From: Cyclobacteriaceae bacterium
Lineage (GTDB): Bacteria > Bacteroidota > Bacteroidia > Cytophagales > Cyclobacteriaceae
NCBI GenBank assembly: GCA_019694875.1
Contig: JAIBBC010000003.1
Coordinates: 1,046,469-1,110,468, forward strand
DNA: 64,000 bases
Reading direction: 5' to 3'
Within the stretch, counting starts at the first letter, position 1. Each line of letters starts with the position of its first letter. Position numbers and translations under genes: made by a program. Positions 45,045 to 54,800 of this stretch are shown here, piece by piece. Under the pieces are notes generated by a model, which saw nothing but the letters and a program-made list of their open reading frames with translations, made no database searches and was not told the origin of the DNA.

Positions 45045-45851
45045 CTACTTTTTAATGCTGTTAATCTTTTCAAATGAGGCCACAATGCCTTTGATGAGTG
45101 CGGAACTCAGGCCCTGATGTTCCATCTCATTCAAGCCGGCAATTGTGCAGCCCTGTGGCGTTGTTACTTTGTCGATCTCCAGTTCGGGATGTGAATGGTT
45201 TGCAGCCAGAAGCAACGCAGCACCTTTGGCGGTTTGCGCGGCTATCATCTGCGACTCTTCCGCATCAAAGCCCAATTGAATTCCGCCCTGTGTTGCGGCC
45301 CTCAGGTAGCGCATAAAAAATGCGATCCCGCTTGCCGCCAGCACGGTAGCAGCTTTCATGAGATGCTCCTCAATAATTAATGTTTGTCCAAGTGCCTTGA
45401 AAAGATTTTCAATCTCACGCAGTTGTTTGTCGGACGTATCTTTTGAACAGATACACGTCATCGAAGCACCAATCGCGATTGCGGTATTAGGCATTGCCCG
45501 AACAATCGGAACCTGTTTATTCAAATGCCCTGATATCTCTTCGGTGGTGATTCCGGTGATAGTCGAAACGAGGATATGCTTTTTCCCGCTTAACGCGGAA
45601 GAAATTTCTTCCAGCAAGCCGGCAAGTTGCTTAGGCTGAACACACAATAGTACAACAGCCGAGGCTTTAACAGCGGCAACATTATCGGAGCTCAGCACAA
45701 ACTTTTCGCGCTTCAATGCTGTAATCTTCGAAAGATTTCTGCGGGTGATAATAATATCGGATGCCTGCGCCTGGCCGGAGTTTGCAATTCCCTTCGCAAT
45801 GGCTACACCCAAATTACCTCCACCCAAAATGGCTATTTTTTTTGCTGCCAT
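45045..45851 (-). CDS. proC: pyrroline-5-carboxylate reductase family
   Basis: A 268-residue NAD(P)H-dependent reductase: Rossmann motif G-G-G-N-L-G-V-A-I-A near the N-terminus, VRAMPNTAIAIGASMTCI at the substrate loop, and the C-terminal dimerisation helices with VTTPQGCTIAGL. It catalyses the last step of proline synthesis from pyrroline-5-carboxylate. Its place between argC and argD links proline to ornithine metabolism, or makes it a safeguard against spontaneously cyclised glutamate semialdehyde; the reason is not shown by sequence. Confidence 0.92.
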   Translation of the reverse strand: MAAKKIAILGGGNLGVAIAKGIANSGQAQASDIIITRRNLSKITALKREKFVLSSDNVAAVKASAVVLLCVQPKQLAGLLEEISSALSGKKHILVSTITGITTEEISGHLNKQVPIVRAMPNTAIAIGASMTCICSKDTSDKQLREIENLFKALGQTLIIEEHLMKAATVLAASGIAFFMRYLRAATQGGIQLGFDAEESQMIAAQTAKGAALLLAANHSHPELEIDKVTTPQGCTIAGLNEMEHQGLSSALIKGIVASFEKINSIKK

Positions 45852-45860
45852 AACGGATAA

Positions 45861-46835
45861 TTAAAATACACCGGATTTCAGTTTCAGTCCTGCTGTTTCC
45901 CCGAGCCCGAACATGATGTTCATGTTTTGTACCGCCTGTCCGCTCGCACCTTTTAAAAGGTTATCGATTGCGGAATGCACTACAAGCTTGTCGCCTTCTT
46001 TCTCCAGGCTGATCACACACTTGTTGGTATTCACAACTTGCTTCAGATCAAGTGTTTGTTTTGAAACAACCGTAAACGGATGGTCTTTATAGAAGCCCGT
46101 GTAAATCGAAACAAGCTCCTCAAGGCTTTTGTCAGTTGTGATGATCGAGCTCACAAAAATCCCGCGCGTAAAATCTCCCCGCCACGGCACAAAGTTGATC
46201 GACCCTGAGAAAGCAGGTTGCAACTGTTTAACCGACTGCGTGATCTCTTTCAAATGCTGATGCGCGAGCGTTTTATAGGCGGAAATATTGTTCGCGCGCC
46301 AGGTGAAGTGCGTGGTATCCTGAAGCTTTTGGCCGGCACCCGTAGAACCGGTGATCCCTGTAGTGTAAACGTCTTTCAGCAAGCCAAGCTTCGCAAGCGG
46401 AAGCAATCCGAGCTCAATCGCTGTCGCAAAGCAACCAGGATTGGCAATGTTGGATGCCGTTTTGATAGCGTCCTTATTCAATTCAGGCAAGCCATACACA
46501 AACTTCCGGTTGCCGGCCGTATCGCCCAAGCGGAAATCATGACTGAGGTCGATAATCTTGACGGAATCAGCAAGCACGTTTTCTTGCAAAAATTTCTTGC
46601 TCTCACCATGACCCAGACACAGGAAAACCACGTCCGCATTTTGTAACGAGTCTGTAAACCTGAGATCAGTATCGCCCGTCAGGTCAGCATGAACATCCGA
46701 CAACAAATTCCCCGCATTGCTGCGACTGTGGACAAATTTCAATTCAGCGTTCGGATGATTGATCAGCAAACGGATAGCCTCACCACCGGTATATCCGGCT
46801 CCGCCAATCACCCCTACGGTTATTTTTTCTTTCAT
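45861..46835 (-). CDS. argC: N-acetyl-gamma-glutamyl-phosphate reductase
   Basis: A 324-residue semialdehyde-dehydrogenase-type enzyme. The nucleotide fold is GVIGGAGYTGGEAIRLL and the catalytic cysteine is Cys135 in N-P-G-C-F-A-T-A-I, with His in the WRGDFTRG/NFVPWRGD region. It makes N-acylglutamate semialdehyde. It is separated from argG by 57 bases, the widest gap in the operon and possibly a minor promoter, and from proC by 9 bases. Confidence 0.94.
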   Translation of the reverse strand: MKEKITVGVIGGAGYTGGEAIRLLINHPNAELKFVHSRSNAGNLLSDVHADLTGDTDLRFTDSLQNADVVFLCLGHGESKKFLQENVLADSVKIIDLSHDFRLGDTAGNRKFVYGLPELNKDAIKTASNIANPGCFATAIELGLLPLAKLGLLKDVYTTGITGSTGAGQKLQDTTHFTWRANNISAYKTLAHQHLKEITQSVKQLQPAFSGSINFVPWRGDFTRGIFVSSIITTDKSLEELVSIYTGFYKDHPFTVVSKQTLDLKQVVNTNKCVISLEKEGDKLVVHSAIDNLLKGASGQAVQNMNIMFGLGETAGLKLKSGVF

Positions 46836-46892
46836 TTCTTTTATTATCCGCTAATCATTGATCAGAGTTTGCTCCCGATTAACGTTTAACTC

Positions 46893-48092
46893 TTAACGAT
46901 CTGCGTCTGCTTTTACCTGATGGAAGATCGCAGTCTGGTTGCCGAAGATTTTTGTAAACCCTTTCACGTCATTGCCCGACCAGCCCAGGTTTTCCTCACC
47001 ATACTTGCCAAACTTGGACGACATCAAATCATACTTCGATTCGATACCGACTACATGGAAACGGTATGGATGAAGTTCAACCGTTACATCGCCTGTTACG
47101 TGTTGCTGTGAACTCGATAAGTATGCTTCAATGTCGCGCATCACGGGATCAAGATACTGGCCTTCATGGAGCCAGTTGCCGTAAAATTGCGCAAGCTGAT
47201 CTTTCCAGCTAAGCTGCCACTTGGTTAGCACATGTTTCTCAAGCGCGTGATGTGCTTTGATAATCACTACCGGTGCAGCTGCTTCAAAACCCACGCGGCC
47301 TTTGATACCGATAATCGTGTCGCCCACATGAATGTCGCGCCCAACGCCATATGCTCCGGCAATGGACTGCAGGTATTGAATCGCTTCAGTAGGGTGACCA
47401 AATGCTTTATCGTTAACTTTTTTAAGCTCGCCTTTTTCAAACGACAGCTTCACGGTTTCGCTTGCGGTTTTCGTAACCTGCGTGGGCCACGCTTCTTCCG
47501 GAAGTGTTCCCAGCGATTTCAAGGTTTCCTTTCCTCCTACCGATGTTCCCCAGATTCCTTTATTAACTGAGTACATCGCCTTCTTGAAATCGTACACCAC
47601 ACCTTTCGATTTCAGGTATTCAATCTCCTGCTCACGCGACAACTTCATGTCACGGATCGGTGTAATGATCTCGATTCCAGGAACGAGGATATTCAGGATC
47701 ATGTCAAAACGAACCTGATCGTTACCAGCACCCGTGCTTCCGTGCGCTACCGCATCGGCTTTAAGCTTTTTCGCATAGTTCGCGGTGGCCAACGCCTGCG
47801 ACATCCGCTCGGCACTTACGCTCAGCGGATAGGTATTATTCTTCAGCACATTCCCGTAAATCAAAAAACGGATTACGGTATCATAGTAATTTTTCGTTTC
47901 GTCAACCGTAATATGCGATGCCACGCCCAGGTTCTTCGCGCGCTCTTCAATCGCCTTTACTTCGGCCGCATCGAAGCCACCTGTGTTGATAGTGATGGTA
48001 TGCACTTCATAGCCCTTTTCTTCGCTGAGGTACTTAACACAATATGAGGTGTCCAATCCTCCGCTAAAGGCCAAAACAACTTTCTTCTTCAT
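46893..48092 (-). CDS. argG: argininosuccinate synthase
   Basis: A 399-residue ATP-pyrophosphatase-fold enzyme that joins citrulline and aspartate. The P-loop A-F-S-G-G-L-D-T-S, the GSTGAGNDQVRFD segment and the C-terminal GNQTAIFHQVKADADR are intact and length is normal. It begins 10 bases after the GNAT gene and feeds argH at the far end of the operon. Confidence 0.96.
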   Translation of the reverse strand: MKKKVVLAFSGGLDTSYCVKYLSEEKGYEVHTITINTGGFDAAEVKAIEERAKNLGVASHITVDETKNYYDTVIRFLIYGNVLKNNTYPLSVSAERMSQALATANYAKKLKADAVAHGSTGAGNDQVRFDMILNILVPGIEIITPIRDMKLSREQEIEYLKSKGVVYDFKKAMYSVNKGIWGTSVGGKETLKSLGTLPEEAWPTQVTKTASETVKLSFEKGELKKVNDKAFGHPTEAIQYLQSIAGAYGVGRDIHVGDTIIGIKGRVGFEAAAPVVIIKAHHALEKHVLTKWQLSWKDQLAQFYGNWLHEGQYLDPVMRDIEAYLSSSQQHVTGDVTVELHPYRFHVVGIESKYDLMSSKFGKYGEENLGWSGNDVKGFTKIFGNQTAIFHQVKADADR

Positions 48093-48102
48093 TAATTATT
48101 GA

Positions 48103-48867
48103 TTACCAGAAAAACAACATACTTAAAAGCGACTTCCGTGGCTCGGAAGAGCTATCCGATCCTCCGTCTTTTTTGCGGAATGAGCGCAGCAACACAAACT
48201 GCTTGAAGCGCACCCAGCGCTCGAACAATTTAAGGTTACCCTTGAACTGACGTCTTTCGTTTTGCTGCTCCAGCTTGCCTTCAGGCGTAACGACAGTCTG
48301 CGCGAGCTGCTTTTGCTTCTCCGCAACCTCCACCGGGTCGAAGAGCATGGCCGTACACATGCAGTTCTTGCGGTCCTTGCTCATCAGGATCTCGTAATTC
48401 ACACAGCTGCGGCAGCCTTTCCAGAACTCCTCATCCGTTGTGAGCTCGGAGTATGTTACCGGTTCGTAGCCGAGGTCGGAGTTGATCTTCATCACAGCCA
48501 GGCCGGTGGTAAGTCCGAAAATTTTCGCATGCGGATACTTCTCGCGCGACAGCGCAAAGATTTTTCGTTTGATTTCGGTTGCCACACCGGTTTTGCGGAA
48601 TTGAGGCGACACAATGAGACCTGAGTTAGCCACATATTTGTCGTGTTCCCACGCCTCGATGTAGCAGAACCCAACCCACGTACCGTCTTGTGTAGTGGCA
48701 ATAACGGCCTTCCCCTCATCCATTTTTTGTTCGATGTAGGCCGGTGAGCGCTTGGCAATGCCTGTTCCGCGCGCTTTCGCTGACTCTTCCATCTCTGTTG
48801 TGATGGTTTCAGCGTAATGTTTGTCGGCCGGGGTCGCCAGCCGAACGATCAATTTATTGTTATCCAA
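48103..48867 (-). CDS. GNAT-family acyltransferase at the head of the arginine operon, candidate N-acylglutamate synthase
   Basis: A 254-residue protein. Residues about 5-135 form a GNAT domain with motif A in VSPQFRKTGVATEIKRKIFA. A C-terminal segment holds four cysteines as Cys152-x-x-Cys155 and Cys169-x-Cys171, perhaps a metal site, then a Gln/Lys/Arg-rich tail (about 175-250). It is the first gene of the arginine operon, 10 bases before argG. Classical argA and argJ are not seen in the window, so this gene is the natural candidate for the first acylation of glutamate; the acyl donor (acetyl or succinyl-CoA) is unknown. Confidence 0.75.
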   Translation of the reverse strand: MDNNKLIVRLATPADKHYAETITTEMEESAKARGTGIAKRSPAYIEQKMDEGKAVIATTQDGTWVGFCYIEAWEHDKYVANSGLIVSPQFRKTGVATEIKRKIFALSREKYPHAKIFGLTTGLAVMKINSDLGYEPVTYSELTTDEEFWKGCRSCVNYEILMSKDRKNCMCTAMLFDPVEVAEKQKQLAQTVVTPEGKLEQQNERRQFKGNLKLFERWVRFKQFVLLRSFRKKDGGSDSSSEPRKSLLSMLFFW

Positions 48868-49256
48868 TGTAATGTCTGGTATTAATCAAAAATGAATGAT
48901 CAAAAACAGTGCTAAAGCACGAAAGCCGTAACATCCCTGACGTTACGTCTCATTCAAATATGGAATGGTGGTATCAGATCCGCGCGAAGCGTGTCGGTCG
49001 GTTGCGCCTAATCACCTCGCAGGCGTTAAGGTAGAACAGGTTTGTTCTCTTAGAGTGGTTAACAGCCTTGGCTGTTCGTGTAGTGGTGATTGAAGTTTTC
49101 AATTTCTGTCTTAGTGGTTAAGTGAAGTCAGATAAATGGCATTCAGTCTCCTGTTTGGTTTAACTTAATTATGCAAAATTAAACGATAAAGTTCGGGAAA
49201 TGATAACGTTGAAGGCTAAGATTTTAAAAAATTTTTGTTTCCGCGGCTAACGAAAG
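48868..49256. promoter_or_regulatory. palindrome-rich leader/intergenic region upstream of the arginine operon
   Basis: No gene is supported in these 389 bases. Four small inverted repeats are seen: GTGCTAAAGCAC (48909-48920), CGTAAC/GTTACG (48927-48932 with 48942-48947; overlapping GACGT/ACGTC at 48939-48949), AGAACA/TGTTCT (49033-49038 with 49043-49048), and AACAGCC/GGCTGTT (49061-49067 with 49070-49076). They lie between the TRIC gene's stop and the first arginine gene, both on the minus strand, and may serve as terminator, attenuator, operator, or simply be a dispersed repeat. Confidence 0.5.
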
Positions 49257-49874
49257 TTAGTGCGAAGGTTTTTTGAAGCCCGGAAGTGCGAGCTTGTACT
49301 TGACTGCGAGCACCCGTATGATGATGATAAGCGCGCTTGATACGACAAGGTTAGTGTTACGGTCAACACCGAATTGAAAGTTAAGCAGCAGGTAAAAAAC
49401 GGCCCCTGCGAGGCAGGCAGTGGCATAAATTTCTTTCCGGAAGATCACAGGAGTTTCATTCGCGAGCGTGTCGCGGATCACTCCGCCCATTACCGCAGTG
49501 AACATTCCCATGATGGCAGCAATCTCCGGGCGTACGCCAAGGCTCAGTGCTTTCTCTACACCGAGGATGGTGAAGAAGGCAATGCCGAGCGTGTCGAACA
49601 GGAAGAAGGTGCGCTTGAGCCGCACGAGCCTGGAGAAAAACACGAGTGCGATGAGGATGCCGGCCAGGATGGCGTAGAGGAAGTTGATGTCGCCAATCCA
49701 CACCAGCGGGTAACTTCCGAGCGTGATGTCGCGAAGACTTCCGCCTCCGATGGCGGTAAGGAAGCCCGTGAAGCCTGCCCCGAACCAGTCGTGGTCGCGG
49801 TCATGGATCGCCATCGCGCCTGAGATGGCGAAGAAGAACGTTCCGAAAAGCTCAAAGAAATACTGTAGCTGCAC
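49257..49874 (-). CDS. TRIC-type channel family membrane protein (UPF0126/YicG-like)
   Basis: A membrane protein of about 205 residues with seven helices. The start is a GTG at 49874, giving V-Q-L-Q-Y-F-F-E-L-F-G, the family opening; a longer frame (to 50093) begins inside repeat DNA and is rejected. Conserved features are FGAGFTGFLTAIGGGSLRD and a second AIMGMFTAVMGGVIRDTLAN, the internally duplicated G-G-x-x-R-D motif of the TRIC family. It may conduct cations or small solutes. The repeat array begins directly upstream of the start codon, so its promoter probably lies in or behind repeats. Confidence 0.85.
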   Translation of the reverse strand: MQLQYFFELFGTFFFAISGAMAIHDRDHDWFGAGFTGFLTAIGGGSLRDITLGSYPLVWIGDINFLYAILAGILIALVFFSRLVRLKRTFFLFDTLGIAFFTILGVEKALSLGVRPEIAAIMGMFTAVMGGVIRDTLANETPVIFRKEIYATACLAGAVFYLLLNFQFGVDRNTNLVVSSALIIIIRVLAVKYKLALPGFKKPSH

Positions 49875-49900
49875 GACAGGAAGTTTCGGGAAAGATAGCT

Positions 49901-50657
49901 CGCCATTTCGAGCGAGCAAAGCCAGGCAATGATATGCAAACCTCTCGCGAGAAATCCTTCGCCTGAGAATTCTCCACATCCTCAAAACAAATTGGTTACA
50001 CCCAGGGCGCAGGGCAGGCAGAAAGGCGGGCGTGCGATGGCAAGTGCGCTGGGAGCATCTTTCTGCCTTGATCTTTTGGTTCTTTTGTATCAAGACAAAA
50101 GAACAAGAAAGTATCAGCGATTTGACCTGACGTTATTTCGAGCGAGCAAAGCCAGGCAATGAAATGCAAAACCTCGCGAGAAATCTCTTTAACCTTAGAC
50201 TTCTCGCAGCCTAACACAATGCATTAGTAATTTTTATTCCGCTCGAAGTGACGTGTCGTCATTTCGAGCGAGCAAAGCCAGGCAATAAAATGTGGAACCT
50301 CCCGCGAGAAATCTCTTTAACCTTAGACTTCTCACAGCCTGACACAGTGCATTAGTAATTTTTATTCCGCTCGAAGTGACGTTAGTCAAAGCTCAAAACA
50401 AATTGGTTACACCCAGGGCGCAGGGCCGACAGAAAGACGGGCGGGCGTTGGCAAGTGCGCTGGGAGCATCTTTCTGCCTTGATCTTTTGGTTCTTTTGTA
50501 TCAAGACAAAAGAACAAGAAAGTATCAGCGATTTGACGTGTCGTCATTTCGAGCGGGCAAAGCCAGACAATGAAATGCAAAACCTCCCGCGAGAAATCTC
50601 TTAACCTTAGACTTCTCGCAGCCTGGCGTAATGCAGCAGTAAATTTTATTGCGCTGA
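49901..50657. repeat. array of two interleaved repeat families (R1 about 125 bp, R2 146 bp)
   Basis: No gene is supported here; open frames in it are repeat-derived. R1 copies: 49901-49979 (3' part lost), 50131-50253, 50257-50381, 50542 to about 50657 (right end decayed). Intact R1 units begin CGTCATTTCGAGCG and end CGCTCGAAGTGACG, an imperfect terminal inverted repeat, with a conserved AACCT..CGCGAGAAATCTC inside. R2 copies: 49981-50126 and 50392-50537. R2 contains a perfect hairpin with stem GTTCTTTTGT/ACAAAAGAAC (50079-50088 with 50095-50104). Order R1-R2-R1-R1-R2-R1. Confidence 0.85.
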
Positions 50658-50661
50658 TTTG

Positions 50662-51702
50662 TTAAAAATCCGGACACGGAATCACCATCTTCGACTTCGG
50701 TGGCTTGCGCGGATTGCGCGTTGGCCAGGTGTAGCTGAGGCTGAACTCATGCGCTCCTCCGCTCTTGGCCGTTAACTTGGAGATGGTGTAGTCAAAGCTG
50801 TAACCGATGCTCAGCGCCTGCTTCTGCCCGATGCGGGTGAAACCCAGCAGCAATACAATCGATTCATTATTTACAAAGTCGTTTACTTTCTTAAACGGCA
50901 CACCTCGATACCACAAGCCGAGCACCAGCGGTTCAGCCGTATAATATAGACCGAGGTCCATCTGGTCGAACTGGCCCTGGTGACGATACTGAAAAGCCGG
51001 ACCGATGCTTCGTTCTGCTTCGCGCGCATAGATACCGCTTCCCACTGCACCGGGTTTCATGAAATATTTAAATCCACCGTGCACGGAAATTTTCATCGGC
51101 AGCGGACTGTCTTCATCGATTACCGATTGGTTCGGTTGATTCAAATGAAACGCTGCAATACCGAGGTAGGCAACTTTTGTGAAAAACAATCCGCCAAGCG
51201 AAAGGTCAACAAATGTTTTGCTGAAGTTCGAGTTAAACGTTTCACCGGAAGGATTGGTAAACAATCCGGTTGCCGGATCATATTCCGATCCGAACGTGAG
51301 CTTGTCGAAGTTCATGCTTCTCCGGTAAACCGATACTTGTCCGCCCGGCCTGAAGCCTAATTTCTCAGTGATGAACATCTCATACGAATACTGAAGACCA
51401 ACATTCACGGATTGCAGTCCCGCAAGACCTTCCACATCACGGTTGATGATAAGCCCGATAGCGCTGTTGATGTCCTCCATATAATGATCGGCATAAACCG
51501 ACATCGTGGTAAAGTTGCCATCAATCGAAGGCCACTGGTTGCGATAGTTCAACCCGACACGGGTTTGATTGGTTGAGCCGGTAAAGGCCGGATTCAAATA
51601 GAGCGGAGCAGCGTAAAACTGGGAGAATTGCGGATCCTGGGCAGTTACCGCACCCTGCAGCAACAGCATTAATAAGCCGGTAAACCACACTCGTCTGTAC
51701 AT
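50662..51702 (-). CDS. PorP/SprF-family type IX secretion outer-membrane protein
   Basis: A 346-residue outer-membrane protein of the PorP/SprF family. The signal peptide (FTGLLMLLLQGAVTAQ) is followed by the family's first strand DPQFSQFYAAPLYLNPAFTG, then NQWPSIDGNFTTMSVYAD, with a Gly/aromatic-rich beta-barrel pattern to the C-terminus. In gliding Bacteroidota, SprF is needed for surface display of SprB. The start at 51702 gives MYRRVWFTG; an upstream start at 51729 is possible. It is divergent from the giant type-B-sorted gene, its likely cargo. Its stop abuts the repeat array. Confidence 0.93.
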   Translation of the reverse strand: MYRRVWFTGLLMLLLQGAVTAQDPQFSQFYAAPLYLNPAFTGSTNQTRVGLNYRNQWPSIDGNFTTMSVYADHYMEDINSAIGLIINRDVEGLAGLQSVNVGLQYSYEMFITEKLGFRPGGQVSVYRRSMNFDKLTFGSEYDPATGLFTNPSGETFNSNFSKTFVDLSLGGLFFTKVAYLGIAAFHLNQPNQSVIDEDSPLPMKISVHGGFKYFMKPGAVGSGIYAREAERSIGPAFQYRHQGQFDQMDLGLYYTAEPLVLGLWYRGVPFKKVNDFVNNESIVLLLGFTRIGQKQALSIGYSFDYTISKLTAKSGGAHEFSLSYTWPTRNPRKPPKSKMVIPCPDF

Positions 51703-51893
51703 CAAACCGGGGTATTTTTTTAGCGCCATTAAAGCAAAGTAAAGCTATTCGTGAAATTTATAAAAACACGGCCCGTTTTTAAGCCGTGGCTTCCCGAATC
51801 TTAACGATATTTTTGGCCAAAATGTATACTTTCGTGATGGTCGGGCGTTTTATTACGAATCTTTTTTATTGTTGTTGAGCTAAGTTCACAGGC

Positions 51894-54800
51894 ATGAGTA
51901 ATTCTTCAATGTTGCGTTGGATAGTGTTGTTTCTTTGCCTGCTTGCCGCGGTGGATGGCTTTTCGCAGCAGAACTATTCGCGCTACAACTGGTATTTTGG
52001 TAACACAAACCGGGGGATACGCTTCAGCCGGTCGACCGCTCAGCCTTCTTTAGTCAATAATAAAGTTATTCCTTTCGGAACAGGCGGAAGTGCAGTGGCC
52101 ACCAATCCGATCAATGGCGACCTTCTTTTTTATACGGACGGGTCGCGCGTCTTCGACATAACCCACACACAAATGCCGAACGGTGGCGGACTAACCGTTC
52201 AGGCGAATGCCAACCAGCCGGTGGCCATCAGCGGAAAGCCGGGTTCACCGAATCAATATTATATTTTTACCAATACAGCCTCGTTCACAACCGGAGGAAC
52301 GATTCGCGTTACAACTGTTAACATGTCGGCATCCGGTAACGAGATTTTCCCCGAGCCTCCAATCGGAAACGTTACAACAAAAAATCAACTCACCGGTTTA
52401 ACGGGCCGATCGGAAGCAATGATCACCGTTCCGCATGCGAACGGTGTCGACTATTGGTTAATCACCCATGAAAACGGTCAGGATAACTTCACCGCCACGC
52501 TCATTGATGCATCAGGTTCTTTTGCGACCTCTACCCTCTCTCCTAACGTTACCGGCTTCCCGATGTCGGCCGCAAACTTCTCGTACCATGAAGCAACCGG
52601 TAAACTTGCAGTGTCACCTCAAACCGACAGTCGTAACGTTGCAATTCTGAATTTCAATAACGCCACCGGTGCCATCACGCTCGACCGGCTCGTGCTTAAC
52701 TCAGGTGTTAACAGCACAACCAGTCAGGCTATCTACGATACCGAGTGGAGTCCTACCGGAAGATTCCTGTACATCTCTGTTCATGGAGAACCCGGCATCA
52801 CGGCCAACGTGGTTCAATTTGATATGAATGCTCCTGCGGGAACATCACTGGTGTCGGTTCTGGATATTCCGGTTGCGCAAAGCTATGGGTTGATGATCGC
52901 TCCCGATACATCGATCTATCATTTGTACCAGGCAACAGCAGGTGGCTCTTTTTTATTAGGGCGTTTAACCGATCTTGATTCTGTTGGCATTGCAGTTACT
53001 CATACAACTGATGCATTCGGAGGTGCAATCAATTTTAACGGCCGGCAGTTTCCGGAATTCCTGCCACGATCAAACAACAACCTCGCAGTAAGTTTTGTGT
53101 CGAGAGGTACGTGCTCAAATTCGCCTGTGTCATTTTTCCCGACCGTTACACCCGCAGCCGATAGCCTTGTTTGGGATTTTGGCGATGGCAATACGTCCAG
53201 CGAATGGAGTCCGGTACACTCTTATAATAATGGAGGAGCCTTCAATGTCTCGGTCACCGCGTTTCTGAATGGCCAGACTGCCATCGGCAACGGTACGGTT
53301 AACCTGACAAACTTCACGCTGCAGCTCACTATGACGCAGGATACAACAGCCTGTAAGTGCGAGTTTCCTCCTCCCGTGGGTCAATCATGCAATAGTGGCC
53401 CGTTCAAAGTGACTGTCAAATCTACCGGTGGTACAGCTCCACTCACGTTTGTTTGGTCAAATGGTGATACAGGTGCAACGCTCACGCCTGATTCAGCAGG
53501 TTATTATTACGTGGTCGTTACCGATGCAACGGGTTGTTCAACCTATGCAGGTGTTAACATCCGCGAATATGATGCTGTCGACCAGCGTGCAAATATCTGG
53601 TACTTCGGTCAAAATGCAGGGATCGACTTTAATAAACAACCCCCCGTACCGATAACGGGACCACTAAACACGCCTGAAGGCTGCTCGGTGATCTGCGACC
53701 GGAACGGAGAAGTAATTTTTTCAACCGATGGTGTTCGTGTGTACGATAAGAACGACATCGAGATAACGACAACGCTTGTCGGGGGTGTACCCACACCTAT
53801 TCCGATTCCACCGGGTATTGGCGGAGAACAGGGTTCAACACAATCAGCCCTGATCATGCCCGTTCAGGGCGATGAGACAATATTTTACATTTTCACCACA
53901 CAACAGGTTCACGGATCAAACACGTACGAGCTGCGCTATTCGTTGTATGATCTTAAGCTTAACAATGGCAATGGCGGCCTTATCGAATACAACAAACTTC
54001 TTTTCACCCGAAGCACCGAACGGATCACCGGTAACGGTCAATGGATGATTGCCCATGAATACGGGAACAATTCGTTCCGTGCCTACCCGATCTCAACAAC
54101 CGGTATCGGAAATCCTGTTATCTCAAGCCTTGGTTCAGATCATTTGTTAACCGAAGAATTGAACGGCCAGGGTTACATGGAACTTACCGGTAATTTGCTG
54201 GCAGTTGCACTCTCAACCTCGCCTTCGAATAACGCGCTTGAGATTTTTGATTTTGTCGACACTACCGGTGTGGTTACAAATTTCAGAAGCTTAAACCTCA
54301 ACACAACTTCCGGCCAGGTGTATGGCGTAGAGATTGCCGGTAACAAAATCCTGACGACTATTAAAGGAACTCCGAACTCATTCCTTCGCGAAGCATACAT
54401 CGATTTCCAGAACAATCCTGTACTCATCCCTCCCGGTCCCGCATCCGGACCGATTGCAGGTGAGCTTGGCGCAATTCAACGCGGACCCGATGGAACGATT
54501 TATGTTGCCGTAAACGGAGCCACATCGCTCGCAACCGTCAATTTCAATCCCGATACGTTACAGTTATCGAGCGTTACGCTGGGTGCCTTTCCGCTCGCAG
54601 GCGGAACACAAAGCCGGTTAGGTTTGCCAAACTTCGTTCAACAGATATTCAACGGCACACCTGAACCTTCCATGACCATCACAGCTTTTTGCGGAGGAAC
54701 ACCAACTATTTTCCAGGGAGTAGGAACTGATCAGATAGATGAATTTCTGTGGACATTCGGTGATGGCTTCACAGCAGACTCGGCAAACGTAGAACATACC

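Noticed and set aside
49374..49823. plus-strand 149-codon frame inside the channel gene
   Set aside because: Antisense shadow; the minus-strand frame has clear membrane-helix and family motifs.
49874..50093. N-terminal extension of the TRIC-type channel from ATG
   Set aside because: The extension lies in repeat DNA and the family normally begins near the GTG at 49874.
49901..50657. CRISPR array or small protein genes with L-L-V-L-L-Y-Q-D-K-R-T
   Set aside because: These frames are translations of R2 repeats, present twice with the same reading, without start context or family, and the units have terminal inverted repeats as MITEs do.
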